Source of the DNA: an uncultured Clostridium sp.
Lineage (GTDB): Bacteria; Bacillota; Clostridia; Lachnospirales; Lachnospiraceae
NCBI GenBank assembly: GCA_934438135.1
Contig: CAKSBP010000026.1
Span: 1-51,293, forward strand
Direction of reading: 5' to 3'
DNA: 51,293 nucleotides
Positions 15,631 through 24,278 of the stretch are shown here, piece by piece. Positions within the stretch are counted from its first letter, which is position 1. Every line of letters starts with the position of its first letter. A model generated the notes under the pieces. That model searched no databases, was not told where the DNA came from, and worked only from the letters and a program-made list of their open reading frames with translations. Position numbers and translations under genes: made by a program.

Positions 15631-17314
15631 AAAGAAGGAAAAGAGGCAGGAGCACTTTTATTATACATATGATTATTTAAAGAAAACGGTTCATGGAATT
15701 ATTGCTACGGCATTACGGGAAAATCCTTATGAGATTGTGCGGACAAAGGGAGAACTGGACGCACGTATTATGTTTAAAAAGGATTTACGAAAAGCATTAA
15801 AAAACTGTGTAGTTGGAGACTGTGATGCGAAGATATTTGTTGTGGATTTTATTAAGGATATTCTTGTGGTTCGTCTGCGTCTGACAGAGGAGGATTTTAA
15901 CTGCATTCTGCCTTTTGAACGCCCTTTGGCATTGTCGGTACAGGATAAGTTTGAGATGGTTCTTTATCAATATCGGCAGGAATATGGAGTCCTTGCATTT
16001 GAAAAACTGGCAGAAGAATTTCAGATGGATCAGCCTAAGATGGATGATAATGGCGAATGGTTCTATGAGATTTCAGAACAGGACATGGAAGAATGTTATG
16101 AAGAGAATTGTGGAATGCCGCTTCGCTTTATTGACAAGTTAAATATTACAGCACAGCGGCTTTACCAGGAACTGAAAGGGAATGGCGTAGTGGATGGGCT
16201 TCTGGATTTAAAGCTGGATGGAATTAGTGGAGGAGTATCAGGTACGATTCCGTCATCATCCCAGTTTGAAACGATATTGGAGAGCGGAGGATTTTTGGGA
16301 CAGAGTGTATGGGTCTTTTTTAAGGGGAAATCTATACATTTATCATTCCTGAGTTTTAGGACAGAGCGGGAACTAATCCGCATTTGTAAAAATATATACC
16401 GGTATCGCAATCCAGGTCAGCTTTCAGAGGTAAAGGGATATCTGGTAAATGAAATGGCGGATGGTTCCAGAGTGGCAGTGGCGAGGCCGCCGTTTTGTGA
16501 AAATTGGGTCTTTTTTATTCGGAAATTCGATTCTGTTGAAAAGAAAGAAATGAAGCAGCTTTTGACAGATGAAAACCATGTGCTGCCGATTATGTTGATA
16601 AAGTGGCTGGTGAAAGGATGTCAGGTGATCGCTGTTACCGGAGAGCAAGGGAGCGGAAAAACTACGTTATTAATGTCTATGATACAGTTTGTAAAGCCAT
16701 CGTATAATCTCCGAATTCAGGAACAGGCATTTGAACTGCATCTTCGTAAAGTATATCCCAGAAGGAATATTGTTACTTTTCGTGAAACTGCCTATATATC
16801 AGGACAGGAAGGACTGGAGTTTCAGAAGAAGACAGATGGAACGGTAAATATTCTTGGTGAGGTAGCTTCATTGGAAGTGTGTTCGTGGCTGATTCAGATG
16901 GGACAGGCTGCCTCTGCATTTACGATGTTTACGCATCATGCTAAGACAACCATGGATTTGATTTTCTATTTTCGAAATGCTTTACTTCAGGCTGGAGGGT
17001 TTTCTAATGAAGCTGTAGCTGCCAGTCAGGTAGTCAATGTTCTGGATTTTGACATTCATATGGAAAAAGCAGATGATGGACACAGATATGTGGCAAAGAT
17101 AACAGAGATTATAAAAAAGGATGGCTATTTTGGGGAACAGGCAGAAAAAATGTTTGAATTGAATGAGCTGCTTGTTTTTGAGAATGGAGGATATCATGTG
17201 AAAAATATGCTGAGCGAGGGAGCACAGCGGCGGATTTTAGGAAAACTGTCAGGAGAAGATAAAAGCAGTTTTGTGGAACAGATGAAATATTGGAGGGATG
17301 TATGTGAGAACTGA
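15620..17314 (+). CDS. TadA/CpaF-like secretion ATPase
   Basis: A 564-residue ATPase of the type II/IV secretion family that would power pilus assembly or secretion. The C-terminal motor has Walker A GEQGSGKT (341-348), a Walker B-like NILGEVAS (around 414) and a T-H-H-A box in place of the usual THANS. The N-terminal 250 residues are long and divergent. The TTG start at 15620 has AGGGAGG nine bases upstream and overlaps the TadZ-like gene by 11 bp. The arginine normally following GEV is alanine here, so the motor is unusual but retains the P-loop. Confidence 0.8.
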   Translation: MLLKKKEKRQEHFYYTYDYLKKTVHGIIATALRENPYEIVRTKGELDARIMFKKDLRKALKNCVVGDCDAKIFVVDFIKDILVVRLRLTEEDFNCILPFERPLALSVQDKFEMVLYQYRQEYGVLAFEKLAEEFQMDQPKMDDNGEWFYEISEQDMEECYEENCGMPLRFIDKLNITAQRLYQELKGNGVVDGLLDLKLDGISGGVSGTIPSSSQFETILESGGFLGQSVWVFFKGKSIHLSFLSFRTERELIRICKNIYRYRNPGQLSEVKGYLVNEMADGSRVAVARPPFCENWVFFIRKFDSVEKKEMKQLLTDENHVLPIMLIKWLVKGCQVIAVTGEQGSGKTTLLMSMIQFVKPSYNLRIQEQAFELHLRKVYPRRNIVTFRETAYISGQEGLEFQKKTDGTVNILGEVASLEVCSWLIQMGQAASAFTMFTHHAKTTMDLIFYFRNALLQAGGFSNEAVAASQVVNVLDFDIHMEKADDGHRYVAKITEIIKKDGYFGEQAEKMFELNELLVFENGGYHVKNMLSEGAQRRILGKLSGEDKSSFVEQMKYWRDVCEN

Positions 17315-18974
17315 TGTTTGGCGGGCAGGAAGAATTTATCTGTTTCATTCTCTGTATCATACGATGGAAAAAGTACCATTTATTAAAGCTTATCTTCATT
17401 CTTTGAAACGTATGCTGGAATTGATGAAGCCACAGCCAGAGGAGATTATAGAATCGGAAGCATTTGTAATGCTGATTTTGGTGTATGGTATGACAGGATT
17501 TTTTTACCTGATTTTATGTGCAGTTCTTAGATGGACAATATTTTATGGTATGATCGCAGGTGTGGTGTTTTACTTATGGAGCCGGCATTTATTTCTTTTG
17601 ATTCGTGGGCATTTGGAAAGAAACTTTCAAAAGGAATTTCGTATTTTTCTTGGAACTTTTTATAATCGTTATGCCGCACTTCGTAGTGTGGAAGAAGCAC
17701 TATTAGAATCCATGGATAAACTGGATAATGGAATAGTTTATCATTTACAGCAGATTTATGATTTGCTGTTACAGGAGGATGTGGATCAGATTCGGGAATA
17801 TCAAAATAATTGTATTAGTCCGTATTTGTATTCATTTTTAGTATATAGTTATCTGGAAGTTCTTTATGGTGATGGAAAAATGGATTCGGAATTTTCGTAT
17901 GTGAAGGCTGTAAATAGTCTGGAACAGCAGATTTATCAGGAGTCTTTAAGAAAAGAACGAATGAGGAATCTGTTTATGGGATTGATTCCAATTGTGCTTC
18001 TGCCGGTTTTATTTTTATATTCTATTGAAAAATGGGGGATTTTTAATTTACCACAGTTGAGCAGTTATTATCATAACAGTTATGGATGTGTTGTATGTTA
18101 TATTCTTTTAATGGCAACAATTGGATGTTATGAAGTGGTTATGTGGCTGAAAGAAGATATGGAAATATTTTTCTTTCAAAGTCCACTGCTTCAAAAGGTG
18201 GCATCGCTTTTTCTAGTGCGATATTGTTTTATTATGTGGAGTGAGCATCATCCGAAGCAGGTTCAGATGCTTAATGAAAAGCTTCGGCAGATTTCTTCAA
18301 GAATATCATTAGAAGAATTTTGTGCAAGCCGGCTTCTTATGTCTTTTCTAACAGGTTTATTTTCTATATTTCTATTTGTTCTGTCCAGGCAGGTTAAGGG
18401 ATGGAATATTTTTGGAGTATTCCTATTAGTTACAGTAGTTACAGTATTGGCTTATCAGGTACCTTTCTTTGGACTGCTTGTAAAGTGTTATCTGATGGAA
18501 TCAGAGATGGAACAGGAGGTTATGCGTTTTCATGGTCTGCTTTCTATGTTTGCTAAACTGGATAAATCGGATGTATTAACAGTATTGGAATGGCTTGAGA
18601 AAGCATCGGTTATTTTTTATCCATCGTTAGCGGAGTGTGTGGATGAATATTGTAGTGATTCTTCTGAGGCATTAGAAACGTTAAAGGAAAAAGAAACCTA
18701 TCTTCCATTTCAGAAGATAGCGGAGGCACTTATAGCAAGTGAGGAAATAGGAATGAAAAAGGCAATGGATAGTCTGGCAACTCAGCAGAAATATCTGTTA
18801 TATAAGCAGAAGCAAGATAATGAGATAAGAGCACAAAACAGAGGTGCTATTGGGAAAGTGATTGCATTTATGCCAATGGTTCTGACTATTTTTCTCTATT
18901 TGATTATTCCGTTTGTTTTAGAAAGTCTGGTTCAGCTGAGGGAATATGTCATGGAATTGAAACTTGTTCAATAA
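17304..18974 (+). CDS. TadB/TadC-like membrane platform protein
   Basis: A large (556-residue) membrane protein with hydrophobic pairs near 58-100, 225-285 and 350-400 and one at the C-terminus (about 520-545), between cytoplasmic stretches. The arrangement resembles two GspF/TadB-TadC units fused end to end, matching the place where tadB and tadC normally sit. GTG 17304 is preferred because GGAGGG lies six bases upstream; ATG 17298 would leave no spacing. It overlaps the ATPase gene by 11 bp. Family assignment rests on position and topology more than on clear motifs. Confidence 0.65.
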   Translation: MRTDVWRAGRIYLFHSLYHTMEKVPFIKAYLHSLKRMLELMKPQPEEIIESEAFVMLILVYGMTGFFYLILCAVLRWTIFYGMIAGVVFYLWSRHLFLLIRGHLERNFQKEFRIFLGTFYNRYAALRSVEEALLESMDKLDNGIVYHLQQIYDLLLQEDVDQIREYQNNCISPYLYSFLVYSYLEVLYGDGKMDSEFSYVKAVNSLEQQIYQESLRKERMRNLFMGLIPIVLLPVLFLYSIEKWGIFNLPQLSSYYHNSYGCVVCYILLMATIGCYEVVMWLKEDMEIFFFQSPLLQKVASLFLVRYCFIMWSEHHPKQVQMLNEKLRQISSRISLEEFCASRLLMSFLTGLFSIFLFVLSRQVKGWNIFGVFLLVTVVTVLAYQVPFFGLLVKCYLMESEMEQEVMRFHGLLSMFAKLDKSDVLTVLEWLEKASVIFYPSLAECVDEYCSDSSEALETLKEKETYLPFQKIAEALIASEEIGMKKAMDSLATQQKYLLYKQKQDNEIRAQNRGAIGKVIAFMPMVLTIFLYLIIPFVLESLVQLREYVMELKLVQ

Positions 18975-18988
18975 TTTGAAAGGAGATA

Positions 18989-19444
18989 ATGATGGAAAAT
19001 AGTTTAAAGGGATTACTTTTAGCAGCAGGAACAATTATTACCTGTATTGTTATCAGTCTAGGATTTTATATTGCAAGAGAGGCAAGAGATACTGCAACGG
19101 ATGGTGCAGGACAGATTAGCAAATTAAATGCAGAGTTTAATGAGAGTGATAAATCAATGTATGATGGATTGAAAGTTTCTGGAAGCGAGGTTATGAATGT
19201 GATTACAAAGTTCAGGAACAATGAGCTTGGAATAAAGGTAATTACGAATAAGAGTACAAATTACTATAACATGTGTTTGCGTGATGAAGATACTTCTCTT
19301 GGGGAGGTCAGTAAAGTGTCAGTTAAGGATGCACAGAAACCATCTAATGTGAATTATATCAATCCAAATGCACAGTTTATGGGAACGGTTCTTAGAGATG
19401 CAAACCGTACCATCATCGGTCTGCTTTTTAATCAGATGGAATAA
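18989..19444 (+). CDS. N-anchored small protein of the Tad-like locus (pseudopilin candidate)
   Basis: A 151-residue protein with a short N-terminus, one hydrophobic helix (about 8-28) and a polar ectodomain, the classic outline of a pilin-like subunit. It lacks a type IV prepilin cleavage signature (Gly followed by Glu at +5), so it would stay uncleaved. AGGAG lies just upstream of the ATG and it follows the platform gene by 14 bp. The last helix region (RDANRTIIGLLFNQ) is amphipathic. Its function is inferred from context only. Confidence 0.7.
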   Translation: MMENSLKGLLLAAGTIITCIVISLGFYIAREARDTATDGAGQISKLNAEFNESDKSMYDGLKVSGSEVMNVITKFRNNELGIKVITNKSTNYYNMCLRDEDTSLGEVSKVSVKDAQKPSNVNYINPNAQFMGTVLRDANRTIIGLLFNQME

Positions 19445-19455
19445 GGAGGTAAGTG

Positions 19456-19626
19456 ATGGAAAATGGATTATCCGGTATTTATTGTGCATTTTCGGTCTGT
19501 ATGTTCTGCATGGCAGTTTCGCTCCTGCTATTCATTTTTGGAAGTCTTCATAGTCTGGAAACTCAAGTTGAAAGCAGTATGAAACAACAGCATGTTATTT
19601 CCTGTGAAATTTCGGGAGAAGGGTGA
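19456..19626 (+). CDS. 56-aa small membrane protein in the Tad-like locus
   Basis: A 56-codon gene 11 bp after its neighbour, with AAGGAGGT ahead of the ATG. Residues about 7-30 form a cysteine-containing hydrophobic helix (four Cys within the first 18 residues and the start of the helix), followed by a short polar tail. Its stop overlaps the GTG start of the next gene. It could be a TadE-like minor subunit. The four cysteines in or near the membrane are unusual. Confidence 0.6.
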   Translation: MENGLSGIYCAFSVCMFCMAVSLLLFIFGSLHSLETQVESSMKQQHVISCEISGEG

Positions 19627-20123
19627 AGGAGATGAATGCACTTTCAAGAATAACAGAGATTATGGTTACAGTGGTATTGCTCTTTTTGATTCCTTTATTT
19701 TATATGGTGTGTCAGCAGGATTATATGATGCAGGTTTACATACAGGAACAGGTTATTTATTTTGTAGATTCTGTTCGAAATGTAGGATATCTCAATATGG
19801 GGATGTATGAAGGTTTTGAAAAGAAACTTGCTATGTCTGGACATACTTTTGAGATTGAGATGTCTTACTATGAAAAAAAGTATGAAATGGAAACAGAAAA
19901 TCTTTATTATACAGGATATTATACTGATGATTTGAAGGAGGCTATTTATGAAAGAGATACAAAGACATTTGTTATGCACCAGGGAGATTCTTTTATGGTA
20001 AAAGTAGAAAACAAGGATGCTACGTTGGCAGCCAGGCTGTTTCATATGGTTACCTGCCGTAAACTTCCGTTTCAGACGCTATGTGCCAGATATGGAGGGA
20101 TGATTCGCAGTGAATGCATCTAA
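19623..20123 (+). CDS. N-anchored extracytoplasmic protein of the Tad-like locus
   Basis: A 166-residue protein with one N-terminal hydrophobic helix (about 12-31) and a tyrosine-rich, acidic ectodomain. Start is GTG 19623, overlapping the preceding stop; ATG 19632 is also possible. Topology resembles TadE/TadF minor pseudopilins, but no diagnostic motif is visible. The next gene overlaps its end by 14 bp. Confidence 0.62.
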   Translation: MKEMNALSRITEIMVTVVLLFLIPLFYMVCQQDYMMQVYIQEQVIYFVDSVRNVGYLNMGMYEGFEKKLAMSGHTFEIEMSYYEKKYEMETENLYYTGYYTDDLKEAIYERDTKTFVMHQGDSFMVKVENKDATLAARLFHMVTCRKLPFQTLCARYGGMIRSECI

Positions 20124-20904
20124 CTTGGGAATGATTTTTGCAGCAGTATTGATTGTGTTTGTTCTGGCAGACAGTATACGTGCAGCGGATATTGCAGCAG
20201 TACAGATAGAGCGGGAACGTTATAATCAGGCAATTGATAATGCTGTGGAAACTGCATTATTTGATGAAGTAGAGCTAGACAGCAGGGAAAAGCCATTTTT
20301 TAATCATGACATTGTGCTTCGGAAATTTTTTGATAGTCTGCATATTAATCTTGGAATTATGGAGAACCCACATGCAAAGCGGTTATGTAATCTTTTTATT
20401 CCAGTTATTGTATTTGTAGATTGGGATGGAATCAGTGTTTATAGTCAGGAAAAAGAAGAAATGCGGGATAGTCATATGCCGATTCTGGCAGAGGAGGAGG
20501 GATTTGTTTATGAAACAGGACAGGAGAAAATTTATTTTACTCTAGGTGCTTATATGAAATATGAAAAAAACGGGGCAGTAATAGAAGGGTATTATGATGA
20601 CAGAAAGAGTGAACTGCCAAATGATTTACAGTGGGAAGGCTGGGAGTTTGATGAGCTAAGAAGAAATACGATTATTGAAACAATTGAGACAGCGGTTCAG
20701 GAATATATAAATCAGTATAATCGAATTGCGAAAAATTATGGTATTTCTTATCATTTTTCACTACCTGTTATTTCGCAGGAAGAATGGTATCGTACTATTG
20801 AGGAACCGGGGATGCTTGTGTTTTTTCAGGGGTATCCTTTTGGAAACAGGCAGACGGGAATGTTTAATCGAATGGCCGTTGGAGCAGCCCGAATAAAAAA
20901 ATAA
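20110..20904 (+). CDS. Large N-anchored protein ending the Tad-like locus
   Basis: A 264-residue protein with a hydrophobic N-terminal helix (about 5-25) and a helical-then-mixed ectodomain. The GTG start follows GGAGGG by about ten bases and overlaps the previous gene. Being last in a tightly overlapped series suggests a structural or tip subunit of the same machine. No enzyme motif or known family is recognised. The terminator hairpin at 20909-20931 ends the locus. Confidence 0.62.
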   Translation: MNASNLGMIFAAVLIVFVLADSIRAADIAAVQIERERYNQAIDNAVETALFDEVELDSREKPFFNHDIVLRKFFDSLHINLGIMENPHAKRLCNLFIPVIVFVDWDGISVYSQEKEEMRDSHMPILAEEEGFVYETGQEKIYFTLGAYMKYEKNGAVIEGYYDDRKSELPNDLQWEGWEFDELRRNTIIETIETAVQEYINQYNRIAKNYGISYHFSLPVISQEEWYRTIEEPGMLVFFQGYPFGNRQTGMFNRMAVGAARIKK

Positions 20905-20908
20905 AAAA

Positions 20909-20931
20909 GTCTGGGGAAAATTTCCCCAGAC
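20909..20931. terminator. Shared terminator between convergent genes
   Basis: GTCTGGGGAAA (20909-20919) pairs with TTTCCCCAGAC (20921-20931). On the minus strand a long T run follows (complement of 20895-20908), making it a strong terminator for the CorC-like gene. It may also stop the Tad-like transcript. Confidence 0.85.
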
Positions 20932-20933
20932 AA

Positions 20934-22241
20934 TTATTCCGTATCTTCAGAAGGAAGAACAAGAATATGTATTTTATCTATTCTGTTCTTATCGACATTT
21001 TGTACGGTATATTGAATATGTTCATCCGTAATGGTTTCACCATCTGATGGAAGATGTTCTAGCAAGTTAATAATATGACCGGCAATTGAATCATAGTCAT
21101 CAGATTTTAAATCAAGACCAATGGTTTCATTTACATCGTCCAGTTTTGTAAAACCATCTACGATATATTCGTTTGGCCCAATCTGTTTGATTGGCTCTTC
21201 TTCATCACTGTCATATTCATCTCGTATTTCACCAACGATTTCTTCCAGTAAATCTTCTAATGTAATGAGACCAGCAGTAGCACCATATTCATCTAAAACA
21301 ATGGCTATAGAACGGGAAGCCTTTCTCATTTCAATCAGTAATTCGGAAGTCTTTTTAAATTCATAAGTGAAATATGGTTCTCGTAATAAATCTTTTATAT
21401 TAAATGATTCTTTTGAACCTTGATAAAAGAAAACATCCTTTAGGTTAATAATACCAATGACATTGTCTCTGGATTCTTCACAAACTGGCATTCGGGAAAA
21501 TTTGTTAATCGAAAATTCATGAACAAGTTCATCATAGTTTAAATCAACATCTACGAATTCCATATCAATTCGAGGAACCATGACATCCTTGGCCAGGGAA
21601 TCCCCAAAATCAACCACGTTTGTAATCATCTTACGTTCTTCGCTTTCCAGGACGCCTTCTTCATGGCTGACATCTACAATAGTACGGAGTTCGCTTTCGG
21701 TAATCCCAGTACCTTTGTAATTCGTATCAATTCGAAGAAGCAGCATCATGCCGCGGGAAAGTTTGTTTATAATAAAAATAAGCGGGGTTAGCAGCTGGGT
21801 AAAATAATAAATAAATCCTCCGTATATAAGAGAAATCTTCTCTGCATACATGGTAGCCAGTGACTTTGGAGTGATTTCACCAAAAATCAGGACTAATAAT
21901 GTCAGTAAAAATGTTGCTAAACCTGCACCAACGCTGGCACTATTGGGTACCCCCATCTTTTTGCAGATATTAATAGTAAACGTAGTTGCCAGTGAGGAAG
22001 CCGAAAGGTTTACAATGTTATTTCCAATTAGTATTGCGCTTAACAGCTTGGTTGGATCCTCAATAAGTCTGCTTACCGTTTTTGCACCTTTTACACCTTC
22101 TTCGGCAAGATTACGGATTCGAATCTTATTTACCGTGGTAAGTGCTGTCTCTGCAGAAGAGAAAAAGGCAGAAAGCATAAGTAAGACAAATAAAATAATG
22201 AGCTGCATGACGTCGCTCGGGTCCAAAAATATCATCTCCAT
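20934..22241 (-). CDS. CNNM/CorC (HlyC) family membrane protein with CBS domains
   Basis: A 435-residue protein with the order DUF21/CNNM membrane domain (about 10-190), tandem CBS domains (about 210-330) and a C-terminal CorC/HlyC domain (about 345-425). Such proteins are linked to Mg2+ or Co2+ export and metal homeostasis; several Gram-positive members were first annotated as hemolysins. Visible pieces include the SAETALTTVNKIRIRNLA region, the CBS strand VMVPRIDMEFVD and LEDLLEEIVGEIRDEYD. It stands alone on the minus strand. Confidence 0.88.
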   Translation of the reverse strand: MEMIFLDPSDVMQLIILFVLLMLSAFFSSAETALTTVNKIRIRNLAEEGVKGAKTVSRLIEDPTKLLSAILIGNNIVNLSASSLATTFTINICKKMGVPNSASVGAGLATFLLTLLVLIFGEITPKSLATMYAEKISLIYGGFIYYFTQLLTPLIFIINKLSRGMMLLLRIDTNYKGTGITESELRTIVDVSHEEGVLESEERKMITNVVDFGDSLAKDVMVPRIDMEFVDVDLNYDELVHEFSINKFSRMPVCEESRDNVIGIINLKDVFFYQGSKESFNIKDLLREPYFTYEFKKTSELLIEMRKASRSIAIVLDEYGATAGLITLEDLLEEIVGEIRDEYDSDEEEPIKQIGPNEYIVDGFTKLDDVNETIGLDLKSDDYDSIAGHIINLLEHLPSDGETITDEHIQYTVQNVDKNRIDKIHILVLPSEDTE

Positions 22242-22318
22242 TCAAAATAGTTGTTATAGTGTTACGTATTCCACATTTTACAGGATCTATGTAAGGTTTG
22301 TCAAGTTATCTGATTGTT

Positions 22319-22351
22319 AAAAAAATGGGATGTTCGTTTGGAACATCCCAT
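22319..22351 (-). terminator. Terminator after the minus-strand ABC-F gene
   Basis: ATGGGATGTTC (22325-22335) pairs perfectly with GAACATCCCAT (22341-22351). On the minus strand it is followed by seven T residues (complement of 22319-22325). Confidence 0.88.
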
Positions 22352-22363
22352 GTATCTTTTATC

Positions 22364-23995
22364 TTAGTTATCTTCTTCATCCTGAACGCTTAAAATCTGT
22401 CTCTTACGAGCAAGTTCATCATTTTCCAGGTATTCATCGTAAGTTGTAATTTTATCGATTAAACCGCCAGGAGTGATTTCCATAATACGGTTTGCGATTG
22501 TCTGGATAAACTGATGATCCTGAGAAGTAAATAATACAACACCAGGGAATTTGATTAATCCGTTATTCAGGGCTGTGATAGATTCCATGTCTAAATGATT
22601 TGTAGGTTCATCCATAATCAGAACATTGGAAGCCATAATCATCATCTTGGATAACATAACACGCACTTTTTCACCACCGGAGAGTACGTTTACTTTCTTA
22701 ACGCCGTCTTCACCAGCAAAAAGCATTCTGCCAAGGAAGCCACGTACATACGTAACATCTTTTTCCGGAGAGTACTGCATCAGCCAGTCTACGATAATAT
22801 CATCGCAGTCAAAGTCTTTTGTATTATCCTTAGGGAAGTATGCGTGGTTTGTTGTAATACCCCATTTGATTTCTCCTTCATCTGGTTCCATCTCTCCAGA
22901 AAGAATTTTGAATAATGTGGTAGCAGCAAGAGTATTGCCTCCTACAAATGCAATCTTATCTTCGTGTCCGACAATAAAGGAAATATTATCCAATACTTTA
23001 ACGCCGTCAATTGTCTTGGAAAGATTAGAAACGCTAAGAACTTCGTTACCAATTTCTCTTGCAGGACGGAAGTCTATATATGGGTATTTTCTGCTGGATG
23101 GACGAATGTCATCAAGCTCAATTTTTTCAAGTGCTCTTTTTCTGGAAGTAGCCTGTTTGGATTTGGAAGCATTTGCACTGAACCTTTGAATAAATTCCTG
23201 AAGTTCTTTGATTTTTTCTTCTTTCTTTTTGTTTGCTTCTTTCATCTGTTTAATCATTAACTGGCTGGATTCATACCAGAAATCATAGTTACCGGAATAA
23301 AGCTGGATTTTCGCATAATCAATATCAGCGATATGAGTACATACTTTATTCAGGAAGTAACGGTCATGGGATACTACAATAACCGTATTCTCAAAGTTAA
23401 TTAAAAATTCTTCTAACCAGCGGATAGCTTCTAAATCAAGGTGGTTGGTAGGTTCGTCGAGCAGCAGGATATCAGGATTTCCAAATAAAGCCTGTGCTAA
23501 TAAAACTTTCACCTTCTGAGAACCGTTCAGTTCGGACATCTGTAAGTAGTGAAGTTCAGTTTCGATACCAAGACCATTTAATAAAGTAGCAGCATCAGAT
23601 TCTGCTTCCCATCCGTTTAATGTTGCAAATTCACTTTCTAATTCGCTGGCACGAATCCCGTCTTCTTCTGTGAAATCAGTTTTGGCATAAATTTTTTCTT
23701 TTTCCTTCATGATTTCATAGAGTCTTTCGTTACCCATGATAACCGTATCCAGAACATTGTACTGGTCATATTTAAAGTGATCCTGTTTTAAGAAGGACAG
23801 ACGTTGTCCTGGAGTAATAATAATATCTCCCTTTGTTGGTTCCAGTTCGCCGGACAAAATACGCAGGAATGTAGACTTACCAGCACCATTTGCTCCAATT
23901 AAACCGTAACAATTACCCTCAGTAAATTTAATATTTACGTCCTCAAAAAGGGCTTTTTTTCCTAATCTGAGTGTGATATTACTTGCCTGTATCAT
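22364..23995 (-). CDS. ABC-F family ATPase with one degenerate ATP site (YbiT/YkpA-like)
   Basis: A 543-residue soluble protein with two ABC domains and no membrane part; ABC-F proteins bind the ribosome and act in translation or antibiotic protection. NBD1 has an intact Walker A (GANGAGKS, 34-41) but an altered signature, LNGSQ (156-160). NBD2 has a broken Walker A (GGNTLAATT, 352-360, no GK) but an intact LSGGE signature. In the head-to-tail dimer these two defects fall in the same composite site, leaving one good and one degenerate site. Both Walker B DEPTNHLD motifs remain. Minus-strand transcription starts in the divergent spacer. Confidence 0.9.
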   Translation of the reverse strand: MIQASNITLRLGKKALFEDVNIKFTEGNCYGLIGANGAGKSTFLRILSGELEPTKGDIIITPGQRLSFLKQDHFKYDQYNVLDTVIMGNERLYEIMKEKEKIYAKTDFTEEDGIRASELESEFATLNGWEAESDAATLLNGLGIETELHYLQMSELNGSQKVKVLLAQALFGNPDILLLDEPTNHLDLEAIRWLEEFLINFENTVIVVSHDRYFLNKVCTHIADIDYAKIQLYSGNYDFWYESSQLMIKQMKEANKKKEEKIKELQEFIQRFSANASKSKQATSRKRALEKIELDDIRPSSRKYPYIDFRPAREIGNEVLSVSNLSKTIDGVKVLDNISFIVGHEDKIAFVGGNTLAATTLFKILSGEMEPDEGEIKWGITTNHAYFPKDNTKDFDCDDIIVDWLMQYSPEKDVTYVRGFLGRMLFAGEDGVKKVNVLSGGEKVRVMLSKMMIMASNVLIMDEPTNHLDMESITALNNGLIKFPGVVLFTSQDHQFIQTIANRIMEITPGGLIDKITTYDEYLENDELARKRQILSVQDEEDN

Positions 23996-24215
23996 TGCGT
24001 TACCTCTCTTTATAATTTCACATAACAGCTAAATTACCCCGTCCTGAATATACCACAAAATGCGGCTGGTTCATCGGGGGTAAGTGACTGTCTGCTTGAT
24101 TCTTTTTTTGTCTAAATTTTAAATCTACTCCCTATTTTACAGTAAAAATGATAATTTGCAAGTCTTTTTTGCTGGCATTTCAATTTGCTGTCGTGGAATC
24201 GCGATGTAAACTATC

Positions 24216-24244
24216 TTGTATTGCTTGATTTTTCATAGTATAAT
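24216..24244 (+). promoter_or_regulatory. Promoter of the plus-strand ABC-F gene
   Basis: TTGTAT (24216-24221), a 17-bp spacer and TATAAT (24239-24244) lie 35 bp before the chosen start, so the farther ATG at 24216 cannot be the start codon. Confidence 0.72.
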
Positions 24245-24278
24245 GAGGATTAGATGTGTGCACAGAGGAGTTTATTAT

